The position numbers and the translations under genes were made by a program. Positions 1 through 7,161 of a DNA stretch of 8,181 nucleotides are shown one piece after another (the stretch's first letter is position 1; each line of letters opens with the position of its first letter). The stretch spans positions 1-8,181 of the forward strand of contig CAAGGY010000012.1 in assembly GCA_900769525.1 (NCBI GenBank), in the 5' to 3' direction. The notes below the pieces were generated by a model. The model was given only the letters and a program-made list of their open reading frames with translations. It was not told the DNA's origin and made no database searches. The DNA comes from an uncultured Alistipes sp. GTDB taxonomy: Bacteria > Bacteroidota > Bacteroidia > Bacteroidales > Rikenellaceae.

Positions 1-1
1 C

Positions 2-568
2 ATTGTGGCTTGCTGCGATGCACGTGGCACAGGATACCGTGGCGAGGAGTTCAAGAAGGTGACATACGCTAATCTTGGCCACTGCGAGGTTGAGGATCAG
101 CTCTCGTTTGCTCGCCACCTTGCTAAGCAGGAGTTTATCGACAGCGAGCGTATCGGCATCTACGGCTGGTCGTTTGGTGGCTTTATGGCCTTGAACTGCG
201 CCTTGAAGGGTGATGGCATCTTCAAGATGGCTATTGCCGTAGCACCTGTAACATCATGGCGCTACTACGACACCATCTACACCGAGATCTACAACGGCCT
301 GCCACAGGACAACCCTAAGGGCTACGACGAGAACTCACCAATCACACACGCAGCACGCCTGAGCGACAAGACACGCCTTATCATCATCCACGGCACTGCC
401 GACGACAACGTACACTTCCAGAACGCTATGGAGATGTGCCGTGCATTGAATCGTGCTGGCAAGCAGTATGACATGATGGTCTACCCTGACCAGAACCACT
501 CTATGCGTCCACACGATATGGTAAACGTACGCCAGAAGATGGTGGACTACTGCTTGGAGAACTTGTAA
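2..568 (+). CDS. Dipeptidyl-peptidase IV-like S9 serine protease, C-terminal part (5' end off the window)
   Basis: The last 188 residues of a prolyl-oligopeptidase-family (S9B) peptidase are visible. The family removes X-Pro or X-Ala dipeptides from peptide N-termini, usually in the periplasm or outside the cell of Bacteroidetes. The alpha/beta-hydrolase triad is complete: Ser in GWSFGG (codon 170-172), Asp in HGTADDNVHF (401-403) and His in DQNHS (497-499). The order and spacing match DPP4, as do the flanking blocks IAVAPV, WRYYDTIYTE and NGLP, which in DPP4 surround the substrate-pocket tyrosines. The N-terminal signal peptide, beta-propeller and the oxyanion tyrosine region lie outside the window, so localisation and exact specificity cannot be seen. 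The frame is open to the left edge; the internal GTG at base 5 is not a start. One small oddity is DARGTG where DGRGTG is more usual. The family call is firm; DPP IV versus a close S9 relative is likely but not proven. Confidence 0.93.
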   Translation: MVACCDARGTGYRGEEFKKVTYANLGHCEVEDQLSFARHLAKQEFIDSERIGIYGWSFGGFMALNCALKGDGIFKMAIAVAPVTSWRYYDTIYTEIYNGLPQDNPKGYDENSPITHAARLSDKTRLIIIHGTADDNVHFQNAMEMCRALNRAGKQYDMMVYPDQNHSMRPHDMVNVRQKMVDYCLENL

Positions 569-579
569 CTAAGCAGAGA

Positions 580-634
580 GTAGCCAGGCGACAAGCCAGA
601 CTACCGTAAATGAATAATACTCTTAGACAAGAGT
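580..634 (+). other. Two small inverted repeats in the 3' flank of the peptidase gene
   Basis: The first repeat pairs GTAG (580-583) and GGC (587-589) with GCC (595-597) and CTAC (601-604), with a symmetric 3-base internal loop. The second is ACTCTT (619-624) with AAGAGT (629-634) around a 4-base loop. Both lie downstream of the peptidase stop and upstream of the pheT promoter, so if transcribed they belong to the peptidase 3' end. Neither is followed by a T-run. Function is unknown, and short repeats like these can arise by chance. Confidence 0.3.
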
Positions 635-641
635 AGAGCCA

Positions 642-690
642 AGCGAGGCTAACCGATATTGTGTCGGTTGGCCTCGCTGCTGATTTTAGG
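642..690 (+). terminator. Probable intrinsic terminator after the peptidase gene
   Basis: A 15-bp stem is formed by 642-656 (AGCGAGGCTAACCGA) and 664-678 (TCGGTTGGCCTCGCT), with one G-U pair and a 7-base loop. The stem is long and GC-rich at its base. The following sequence has only a weak T tract (GATTTTAGGGATTTT), so it is a less classical terminator than the one after pheT. Its position between a stop codon and the next promoter supports the call. Confidence 0.6.
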
Positions 691-708
691 GATTTTACTA
701 AAGTAAAG

Positions 709-740
709 TTTCGTTGTTTAGAGTTTTTTTCGTATCTTTG
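709..740 (+). promoter_or_regulatory. Bacteroidetes-type promoter for pheT
   Basis: TATCTTTG at 733-740 is a full match to the Bacteroidetes primary sigma factor -7 consensus TAnnTTTG. It sits in a T-rich tract about 60 bases before the pheT start. The -33 element (consensus TTTG) is imperfect: TTTC at 709-712 (20-base spacer) or GTTG at 713-716 (16-base spacer). Transcription would start near 745-750, giving a leader of about 50 bases with no evident attenuator. Confidence 0.6.
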
Positions 741-799
741 TGCGATTGTGGCCATCAGAGCCAAACGAGCAAGACAATAATACAAAAAACAAGATAACT

Positions 800-3265
800 A
801 TGAACATTTCTTTCAACTGGCTTAAGCGATATCTCAAGACCGATATCTCGGCTGAGCGCATGGCAGAAATCCTCACCGAGCTTGGCCTCGAGGTTGAGGA
901 GTTCGAGAAGATTGAGACCATCAAGGGTGGCCTCAAGGGTGTTGTCGTGGGCGAGGTGCTCACTTGCGAGGATCACCCCGACTCTGACCACCTCCACATC
1001 ACCACTGTTGACGTAGGCGCTGAGGCTCCATTGCAGATTGTCTGCGGTGCTGCCAACTGCCGCAAGGGTCTTAAGGTTATGTGTGCAACGGTAGGTGCTG
1101 TGTTGTACCCTATCGACTCGGACGAGGAGTTCAAGATTAAGCGAAGCAAGATTCGTGGCGTCGAGTCGCTCGGTATGCTCTGCGCAGAGGATGAGTTGGG
1201 CATTGGCCGCAACCATGAGGGTATCATGGAGCTGCCAGCAGAGGCTGTAGTGGGCACACCTGCTAAGGAGTACCTGCACATCGCTGACGACTACCTTATC
1301 GGCATTGGCCTTACACCTAACCGTGTAGATGCAGCGTCGCACATCGGTGTTGCTCGTGACCTCGCAGCATATCTCAAGAGCCGTGGCGAGAAGGTGGAGT
1401 TCACACTCCCTTCTGTCGAGGGCTTCAAGGTTGACGACACATCACGCACCATCGAGGTGGAGGTTGTAAACCGTGAGGCGGCACCACGCTATGCTGGTAT
1501 CACCGTTAGCGGCTGTAAGATTGCCCCATCACCAGAGTGGATGCAGAATGAGTTGCGTGCTGCGGGCATCAACCCTAAGAACAACCTCGTGGATATCACC
1601 AACTACGTGCTCTTCGAGCTTGGCCAGCCACTCCACGCCTTCGATGCAGATAAGATTGAGGGTGACAAGGTGGTTGTACGCTCGGCTTCGGAGGGCGAGA
1701 AGTTCGTTACGTTGGATGGCGTTGAGCGCACACTCACAGCAAACGACCTTATGATCTGCTCTAAGGAGCGTCCTATGTGTATCGCTGGTGTATATGGCGG
1801 TCAGGACTCAGGTATTAGCGATGAGACTGTAAACGTATTTATCGAGAGCGCCTACTTCCACCCTGTATGGGTACGCAAGACTGCTAAGCGCTTCGGACTC
1901 AACACCGACGCATCGTTCCGCTTCGAGCGCGGTATCGACCCAAATATTCAGGTGTATGCCCTCAAGCGTGCTGCAATGCTTATGCAGGAGCTCGCTGGTG
2001 GCCGCATCACCTCTGAGATTATCGACATCAACCCTACGCCTGCTCAGCACTTCGAGTTTGACTTCTCATTGGAGCGTGCTCGCAAGCTCATCGGCAAGGA
2101 TATCGCTGAGGAGACCTTTATGACAATCCTCGAGGCTTTGGACGTTGAGGTTCGTGGCCGCGAGGGTGAGGTACTCAAGGTTGCAGTACCACCATACCGC
2201 GTAGATGTTCAGCGCGAGGCCGATCTCGTGGAGGATGTATTGCGCGTATATGGCTACAACAATATCGAAATCTCTGACCACGTGAACTCTACATTGTCAT
2301 ACGCACCAAAGCCAGACAAGGCACGTCTTCAGAACGTAGCTTCTGACTTCCTCACATCGAACGGCTACACCGAGATTATGTCTAACTCGTTGACTAAGGC
2401 CTCATACTACGAGACATCAACATCTTACCCAGCAGAGCGCTGCGTGAAGATTTTGAATCCATTGTCTCAGGATCTCAACGTAATGCGCCAGACACTCTTG
2501 TTCAACGCATTGGAGGCTGTTGAGCTCAACGTAAACCGTCGTAACGCTAACTTGCGTATGTACGAGGTGGGTAACTGCTACTCTTTCAACGCCGAGAAGG
2601 CTCAGGAGGAGAACACCTTGGCAAAGTATGAGGAGAGCTACCGCATTGGTATCACAGTGACAGGTCTTTCAACACAGCTATCGTGGAACTCTAAGGCTGA
2701 GACATCGTCGTTCTTCACTCTTCGTGCCATCGTAGAGCGATTGTTGAAGCGCTTTGGCATCGACATCTACGCTTTGCAGTCTGAGAGCCTTGAGTGCGAC
2801 CTCTATGCCGACGCTATTGTCTTCAAGCAGGGTCCTAAGGAGGTACTTCGCATGGGTGTTGTATCGCCTATCGTGCGTAAGAAGTTCGACATTAAGCAGG
2901 AGGTATACTTTGCCGAGATCGACTTCGACCAGCTCATCAAGATGACCAAGAAGGCAAAGGTGCAGTTCAAGGAGCTCTCTAAGTTCCCAGAAGTTAAGCG
3001 TGACTTGGCTCTTCTTGTGAACAAGAACGTAACCTTCTCACAGCTCCGCTCTATCGCCCTTGCAACCGAAAAGAAGCTCCTCAAATCAGTTTCATTGTTC
3101 GACGTCTACGAGGGCGACAAGCTTCCAGAGGGCAAGAAGTCATACGCTTTGAGCTTCATCCTTGAGGATAAGGCACAGACCTTGACCGACAAGCAGATTG
3201 AGCGCACAATGGCCAACCTTCAGGCACAGATGGAGCAGAAGGCTGGCGCCGAGGTGCGTAAGTAA
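800..3265 (+). CDS. pheT: Phenylalanyl-tRNA synthetase beta subunit
   Basis: This is the large chain of the cytoplasmic alpha2-beta2 enzyme that charges tRNA-Phe; the beta chain binds tRNA and edits mischarged Tyr-tRNA. At 821 residues it is full length for the bacterial type. Domains in order: an N-terminal segment starting MNISFNWLKRYLK; an EMAP/OB-fold tRNA-binding domain from about residue 40 to 155 (GVVVGEVL at 47); the B3/B4 editing domain around 210-400 (ITNYVLFELGQPLHAFD at 266-282); B5 and the catalytic-like core (EDVLRVYGYNNI at 478-489); and a C-terminal ferredoxin-fold anticodon-binding domain from about 728 (FPEVKRDLALLV). The ATG at 800 is chosen because homologs begin there and because an in-frame GTG at 740 lies inside the promoter. 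The start is preceded by AAGATAACT with no Shine-Dalgarno sequence. It appears monocistronic between its own promoter and terminator; the alpha-chain gene pheS is not in this window. Confidence 0.98.
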   Translation: MNISFNWLKRYLKTDISAERMAEILTELGLEVEEFEKIETIKGGLKGVVVGEVLTCEDHPDSDHLHITTVDVGAEAPLQIVCGAANCRKGLKVMCATVGAVLYPIDSDEEFKIKRSKIRGVESLGMLCAEDELGIGRNHEGIMELPAEAVVGTPAKEYLHIADDYLIGIGLTPNRVDAASHIGVARDLAAYLKSRGEKVEFTLPSVEGFKVDDTSRTIEVEVVNREAAPRYAGITVSGCKIAPSPEWMQNELRAAGINPKNNLVDITNYVLFELGQPLHAFDADKIEGDKVVVRSASEGEKFVTLDGVERTLTANDLMICSKERPMCIAGVYGGQDSGISDETVNVFIESAYFHPVWVRKTAKRFGLNTDASFRFERGIDPNIQVYALKRAAMLMQELAGGRITSEIIDINPTPAQHFEFDFSLERARKLIGKDIAEETFMTILEALDVEVRGREGEVLKVAVPPYRVDVQREADLVEDVLRVYGYNNIEISDHVNSTLSYAPKPDKARLQNVASDFLTSNGYTEIMSNSLTKASYYETSTSYPAERCVKILNPLSQDLNVMRQTLLFNALEAVELNVNRRNANLRMYEVGNCYSFNAEKAQEENTLAKYEESYRIGITVTGLSTQLSWNSKAETSSFFTLRAIVERLLKRFGIDIYALQSESLECDLYADAIVFKQGPKEVLRMGVVSPIVRKKFDIKQEVYFAEIDFDQLIKMTKKAKVQFKELSKFPEVKRDLALLVNKNVTFSQLRSIALATEKKLLKSVSLFDVYEGDKLPEGKKSYALSFILEDKAQTLTDKQIERTMANLQAQMEQKAGAEVRK

Positions 3266-3284
3266 TCGGCAACATATCGTATCT

Positions 3285-3319
3285 AGAGGCTACTCCTGGC
3301 GTGGGGTAGCCTCTTTTTT
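3285..3319 (+). terminator. Strong rho-independent terminator of pheT
   Basis: A 12-bp stem of AGAGGCTACTCC (3285-3296) and GGGGTAGCCTCT (3303-3314) has a single G-U pair and a 6-base loop. It runs directly into six T residues (3314-3319). It begins 19 bases after the pheT stop codon and is a textbook intrinsic terminator. Confidence 0.92.
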
Positions 3320-3330
3320 GTCACACAGGT

Positions 3331-3345
3331 CTGACAAAATGTCAG
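3331..3345. promoter_or_regulatory. Perfect palindrome upstream of htpG, candidate regulator-binding site
   Basis: CTGACA (3331-3336) and TGTCAG (3340-3345) are exact inverted repeats around an AAA centre. The site lies 11 bases after the pheT terminator T-run and 10 bases before the promoter-like element at 3356, about 75 bases from the htpG start. The position and two-fold symmetry suggest a dimeric DNA-binding protein. It does not resemble the longer CIRCE element of HrcA. The regulator is unknown. Confidence 0.5.
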
Positions 3346-3355
3346 TCAGCGACGC

Positions 3356-3371
3356 TTGGCACAACATTTGA
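3356..3371 (+). promoter_or_regulatory. Candidate htpG promoter with -24/-12 (sigma-54-like) architecture
   Basis: TTGGCACAACATTTGA at 3356-3371 closely follows the sigma-54 consensus TTGGCACG-N4-TTGC. The GG at 3358-3359 is separated from the G at 3370 by exactly 10 bases, as required, but the -12 GC dinucleotide reads GA. Transcription would start near 3382, leaving a leader of about 37 bases. An alternative reading is that AACATTTG (3363-3370) is a near-match to the primary -7 element TAnnTTTG, with its -33 region falling in the palindrome, which would then act as an operator. The sequence alone does not decide between them. Confidence 0.4.
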
Positions 3372-3418
3372 CTACTACAAAAATCGGAATTAGAAATAAC
3401 TTTAAACATAGATAACAT

Positions 3419-5476
3419 ATGATGAATGGCAAAATTGGGGTAACGACAGAGAACATCTTCCCCGTAATAAAAAAGTTCCTCTACTCCGACCACGAGATAT
3501 TCTTGCGTGAGTTGGTATCAAACGCTGTGGATGCAACGCAGAAGCTCAAGACGCTTATGTCGAAGGGCGAGGCACAGGGTGAGTTGGGCAACATCAACAT
3601 TCATGTTGCTGTTGACACTGAGGCAAAAACACTCACAATCACCGACCGAGGCATAGGTATGTCGGCTGAGGAGGTAGACCGCTACATCAACCAGATCGCC
3701 TTCTCTGGTGCCGAGGAGTTTATGGCTAAGTACAAGGACCAGGCTATCATCGGCCACTTTGGCTTGGGCTTCTACTCGTCGTTCATGGTTGCCGACAAGG
3801 TTGAGATATTCTCGCAGTCATACCGCTCAGAGTGCAAGAGTGTACACTGGAGCTGCAACGGCTCGCCAGAGTTCGAGATGGAGGAGCTCACAGAGAAGCT
3901 CGACCGAGGCACACGCATCGTGTTACACCTCTCAGAGGATTGCGCTCAGTTTGCACAAAGAGATGAGATTAGTGCACTTCTTCGCAAGTATTGCCACTTC
4001 CTCCCTATACCTATCGTCTTTGGCAAGAAGCAGGAGTGGAAAGATGGCAAGTATGTGGATACCGACGAGGATAACATCATCAACAACATAACACCTCTAT
4101 GGACTCGCAAGCCATCGGAGATTTCGGAGCAGGAGTACAAAGAGTTCTACGCCGACCTCTACCCTGCAAGCGAGGAGCCTCTATTCTACATTCACCTCAA
4201 CATCGACTATCCGTTCAACCTCACAGGTATCTTGTACTTCCCAAAGCTACGCAACAACTTTGAGATTCAGAAGAACAAGATTCAGCTATACTGCAACCAG
4301 GTCTTCGTCACCGACGAGGTGCGTGGCATTGTTCCTGAGTACCTCACGCTCCTACATGGTGTAATCGACTCGCCAGATATTCCACTCAACGTATCACGTA
4401 GCTACCTTCAGAGCGACGCCAACGTGAAGAAGATATCGAGCTACATCACCCGCAAGGTTGCAGACCGTCTTCAGGAGTTGTTCAACACCATGCGTCCCGA
4501 CTATGAGGCTAAGTGGGACGACCTCAAGATATTTATTCAGTATGGCATGCTCACCGACGAGAAGTTTGCCGAGAAGGCTCAGAACTTCATGCTCTGGAAG
4601 TCTATCGAGGGCAAGTACTACACCTCGGAGGAGTATATCGAGAAGATTCGTGAAACACAGACCGACAAGGATGGCTTCACCGTGGTGCTCTACGTCGACG
4701 ACGTTGTGGGCAAGGACTCATTCGTCGAGGCTGCCAAGGCTAAGGGCTACGACATCCTTGAGATGAATGGCCAGCTCGACAGCCACTACATCCAGTATTT
4801 CGAGTCTAAGAACGAGAAGATTCGCTTCACACGTGTAGACTCCGATGTTGTCGACAAGCTTATCCGTAAGGAGGAGACTATGTCGATGTCGCTAAGCAGC
4901 GAGCAGCAGCAGATTATGCGCCCTGTGTTCGAGAGTCAGATGCCTACGGACGAGAAGATTCACTACCACGTATCGTTCGAGGCGATGTCGGCAGATGCAG
5001 CACCCGTGGTAATCACGCAGAATGAGTTTATGCGCCGTATGAAGGATATGGCAGCTACCTCTGGAGGCGAGATGAGCCGCTTCTACTCGGAGATGCCCGA
5101 CAACTTCACAATTACGGTAAACGGCAACCACCCTATCGTTCTTGACATCCTCTCTGAGGTTGAGACTGAGTATGGCGACAAGCTCCGCACCATCGGCAAG
5201 AAGATTACCGCTGCCGAGCAGGAGGAGAGCCGCTTCGAGGAGACCATCAAGGGCAAGAAAGAGGATGAGCTTAGCAGCGAGGAGCGTGAGATGCGTGATT
5301 CGCTCTCTAAGCGCATCGTAGAGCTTCGCACCGAGCGTGATACACGCCTTGAGGAGATTGGTCGCCAGAACCGCAAGGTGCGCCAGATTATCGACCTCGC
5401 ACTGCTCTCTAACGGCTTGCTCAAGGGTAAGAACCTTACAGAGTTTATCCAGCGCTCAATATCGCTTATTGAGTAG
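3419..5476 (+). CDS. htpG: Molecular chaperone HtpG (bacterial Hsp90)
   Basis: This cytoplasmic, homodimeric, ATP-driven chaperone helps client proteins fold, especially under heat or other stress. The 685 residues match the length of Bacteroidetes HtpG. The N-terminal GHKL ATPase shows all motifs: Glu31 and Asn35 in RELVSNAVDA, DRGIGM (76-81), GHFGLGFYS (112-120) and GTRIVL (164-169). The middle domain carries TPLWTRKPSE, YPFNLTGILYFP and NVSRSYLQSD, the last holding the conserved Arg that reaches the ATP phosphate. The C-terminal dimerisation domain contains a highly charged, probably coiled-coil stretch (about 600-653) typical of Bacteroidetes versions, then QIIDLALLSNGLLKG. Two adjacent ATGs occur (3419 and 3422); the first aligns best with homologs starting MxxGxIGVTTENIF. 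The leader is A-rich, with no Shine-Dalgarno sequence. It is a single-gene unit between a terminator and a convergent hairpin. The palindrome and promoter element upstream suggest stress control. Confidence 0.98.
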   Translation: MMNGKIGVTTENIFPVIKKFLYSDHEIFLRELVSNAVDATQKLKTLMSKGEAQGELGNINIHVAVDTEAKTLTITDRGIGMSAEEVDRYINQIAFSGAEEFMAKYKDQAIIGHFGLGFYSSFMVADKVEIFSQSYRSECKSVHWSCNGSPEFEMEELTEKLDRGTRIVLHLSEDCAQFAQRDEISALLRKYCHFLPIPIVFGKKQEWKDGKYVDTDEDNIINNITPLWTRKPSEISEQEYKEFYADLYPASEEPLFYIHLNIDYPFNLTGILYFPKLRNNFEIQKNKIQLYCNQVFVTDEVRGIVPEYLTLLHGVIDSPDIPLNVSRSYLQSDANVKKISSYITRKVADRLQELFNTMRPDYEAKWDDLKIFIQYGMLTDEKFAEKAQNFMLWKSIEGKYYTSEEYIEKIRETQTDKDGFTVVLYVDDVVGKDSFVEAAKAKGYDILEMNGQLDSHYIQYFESKNEKIRFTRVDSDVVDKLIRKEETMSMSLSSEQQQIMRPVFESQMPTDEKIHYHVSFEAMSADAAPVVITQNEFMRRMKDMAATSGGEMSRFYSEMPDNFTITVNGNHPIVLDILSEVETEYGDKLRTIGKKITAAEQEESRFEETIKGKKEDELSSEEREMRDSLSKRIVELRTERDTRLEEIGRQNRKVRQIIDLALLSNGLLKGKNLTEFIQRSISLIE

Positions 5477-5494
5477 TGCATACCTATATTAAAT

Positions 5495-5533
5495 AATTAA
5501 GGGATTGTCCTTTGCGTGGACAATCCCTTAATT
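5495..5533. terminator. Bidirectional terminator between convergent htpG and CapA-family genes
   Basis: AATTAAGGGATTGTCC (5495-5510) and GGACAATCCCTTAATT (5518-5533) form a perfect 16-bp stem with a 7-base loop. The A/T-rich ends of the stem provide U-rich tails in both directions. It starts 18 bases after the htpG stop, and its right arm touches the last base of the leftward gene's TAA. One hairpin therefore probably ends both transcription units. Confidence 0.82.
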
Positions 5534-6756
5534 TATTCCTTTAGCGATAGTGTGCCGTCATCGGCAATCACGAGCCTCGACTCTGGGAAGTCGAGATAGC
5601 TCAGCGTGCGTATCTCTTTAACAACGACACGCTCCGCATCTCGCTTAGGGCCTGTGCGTGTAGTCTGCGTAGCCGAGACTATCTCGCCACCACGAAACTC
5701 GCCACCAACGCTTAGTCGCACACGTAGCAGAGGTGCATAGCCACACTTACCCTTGATATTCATCATATATGGCGTGCAGAAGTTACCTAACGAGTAGGCA
5801 ATAATCTTACCCTTATATAGCTCCATACCACGCACAACGTGGGGCCCATGACCAAAGACAAGGTCGGCACCCGAGTCGATGCACAGATGCGAGAAGTCAT
5901 AGACATTGCCACGTGGACCACCTCCAAACCACTCAGCTTGGCGTGTAACACGGCTTGCCGAGGCACCCTCAGCACCTCCATGGTGCGAAACAATTACAAG
6001 GTCGCACATATACTCCTCACGCAACTTGCGGATATTCTCACGTACAAGGTCGAAGTCATGGATGTCGCACATCTCCTTGAATGGAGCAAAGGCGCATAGA
6101 CCATAGCGCACGCCATCACGCTCAACAACAGCGAGCTCTGCACGATCTTTAAGGCCAGCATAGGCGATACCCGCCTTGTCGAGCACCCTCATAGTTGAGA
6201 GCACGCCCACCTCGCCGAAGTCACGAAGGTGGTTGTTGCCGATAGAGAGAAAGTCGAAGCCCGCCGCAACAAAGTGGTTGACATAGCGCTCAGGAGAGCG
6301 GAAGAAGAAGGCATACTTCGGATCACGCACTATGCGATGTTCGCCACCCTTATCCAGCAACAAGCACTCGAGATTGCCCACAGCAAGATTGGCACCTACG
6401 AGATACTCCTTGACATCATCGAAGAGATGAGCACCATCGTGCACAGGCAGCAACGGTGCATCATCGGGATAGTTGACACCCAGCACCATATCGCCCACGC
6501 AGGCAATTGTCACCACACGCTCGAGGCGCTGCTGCGCTCTGAGCATCGAATCCTGCGCAATAAGCTCTGAATGGGTGGGCATAGCCTCCACAGCTGCAAG
6601 GTATTGTCTGAGGATATCGCCATCAAGTGCAAGGCTATCGACATAGTTTGCAGAGCCGATATTTGTGCGAGCGAGGCGTGCATAAATTACACCGCAGCTA
6701 CATATCATAGCCACGGCGATAATCAGATATATAAGGTATCGTAGTGAGCCCCTCAT
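5533..6756 (-). CDS. CapA-family metallophosphatase-like protein, membrane-anchored or exported
   Basis: This 407-residue protein has the calcineurin-like fold of the PGA_cap/CapA family. Conserved metal-site-like motifs occur in order: GD (88-89), NLE (128-130), GNNHLRD (173-179), HHGGAE (258-263), GHGPHV (302-307), then YSLGNF. CapA takes part in poly-gamma-glutamate capsule production in Bacillus, but most relatives in other bacteria have no proven substrate, and no capB or capC is present here. The N-terminus has two Arg residues and a hydrophobic segment (about 7-26) ending before Arg27, suggesting an inner-membrane anchor or signal peptide; ICSC inside it could be a poor lipobox. The start is the ATG at 6756, three bases after the thioesterase stop; a GTG codon directly before it would add one residue. 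It is the last gene of the leftward unit, ending in the shared hairpin. The substrate is unknown. Confidence 0.88.
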   Translation of the reverse strand: MRGSLRYLIYLIIAVAMICSCGVIYARLARTNIGSANYVDSLALDGDILRQYLAAVEAMPTHSELIAQDSMLRAQQRLERVVTIACVGDMVLGVNYPDDAPLLPVHDGAHLFDDVKEYLVGANLAVGNLECLLLDKGGEHRIVRDPKYAFFFRSPERYVNHFVAAGFDFLSIGNNHLRDFGEVGVLSTMRVLDKAGIAYAGLKDRAELAVVERDGVRYGLCAFAPFKEMCDIHDFDLVRENIRKLREEYMCDLVIVSHHGGAEGASASRVTRQAEWFGGGPRGNVYDFSHLCIDSGADLVFGHGPHVVRGMELYKGKIIAYSLGNFCTPYMMNIKGKCGYAPLLRVRLSVGGEFRGGEIVSATQTTRTGPKRDAERVVVKEIRTLSYLDFPESRLVIADDGTLSLKE

Positions 6757-6759
6757 CAC

Positions 6760-7161
6760 TTAAAGTCGTTCGAGCACCTCCATAAGCCACTTTGGAGCAC
6801 GCTGTGGGCGACGAGTCTCCTTATCAATAAAGCCAAGCGTGGTCGAGCCTGTGGCAATATCACGACCATCCATGCCACGTATCTCATACTTGAAGACCAT
6901 ACGTGCCATAGGCAGCTCATCGACAGAGGCTGTAACAGATATAAGCTCGTCGTAGTAGGCTGGCTGGCGATACTTGACGTTGACCTCGACGATAGGCATC
7001 ATCACACCACGACGCTCCATCTCGGCATAGGTTAAACCCATAGCACGCAACCACTCGGTGCGTGCAACCTCAAAAAACTTCACGTAGTTAGAGTGGTGCA
7101 CGATACCCATCTGGTCAGTATGGTGATACTCTACACGAATCTTAGTCTCAAAACTCTTCAT
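6760..7161 (-). CDS. Acyl-CoA thioesterase, YbgC/FadM-like hotdog fold
   Basis: This 133-residue protein is the normal size for a single-hotdog 4HBT-family thioesterase, which hydrolyses acyl-CoA (or acyl-ACP) thioesters in the cytoplasm. The N-terminal signature YHHTDQMGIVHHSNYVKFFE (residues 12-31) holds the expected catalytic Asp16 and the start of the central helix, followed by ARTEWLRAMG. Later, VKYRQPAYYDELI and the GFIDKETRRP strand also fit the family. The chain length of its substrate cannot be read from the sequence. Its ATG overlaps the ribF TGA in an ATGA junction, which suggests translational coupling, and the CapA-family gene follows with no real gap. A link to flavin metabolism is not obvious; sharing the transcript may simply reflect a housekeeping operon. 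Confidence 0.93.
   Translation of the reverse strand: MKSFETKIRVEYHHTDQMGIVHHSNYVKFFEVARTEWLRAMGLTYAEMERRGVMMPIVEVNVKYRQPAYYDELISVTASVDELPMARMVFKYEIRGMDGRDIATGSTTLGFIDKETRRPQRAPKWLMEVLERL

Noticed and set aside
740..799. In-frame GTG at 740 extending PheT by 20 residues
   Set aside because: The GTG begins at the last base of the TATCTTTG -7 promoter element, so it would lie upstream of the transcript start. The extension (MRLWPSEPNEQ...) does not look like any PheT N-terminus, while the ATG at 800 gives the normal one.
755..1342. Long leftward open frame opposite the 5' part of pheT
   Set aside because: It lies wholly antisense to a well-supported gene, has no family features, and runs across the pheT promoter. 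The long frame follows from the codon bias of pheT.
642..3314. Shared GAGGCTA in the stems of the two rightward terminators, as a possible repeat family
   Set aside because: The similarity is only about seven bases within otherwise different stems and could easily be chance.
3392..3404. TAACTTTA near 3397 as a -7 element for htpG
   Set aside because: It lacks the final G, its nearest upstream TTTG is 26 bases away, and it would leave a leader of only a few bases before the ATG.
5083..5481. Leftward open frame opposite the htpG 3' end
   Set aside because: Its Ser/Arg-rich composition is the antisense image of the Glu/Lys-rich charged region of HtpG. No start signal or homology is visible.
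5839..6570. Rightward open frames inside the CapA-family gene
   Set aside because: They are antisense shadows of a gene with a full set of conserved motifs on the other strand.
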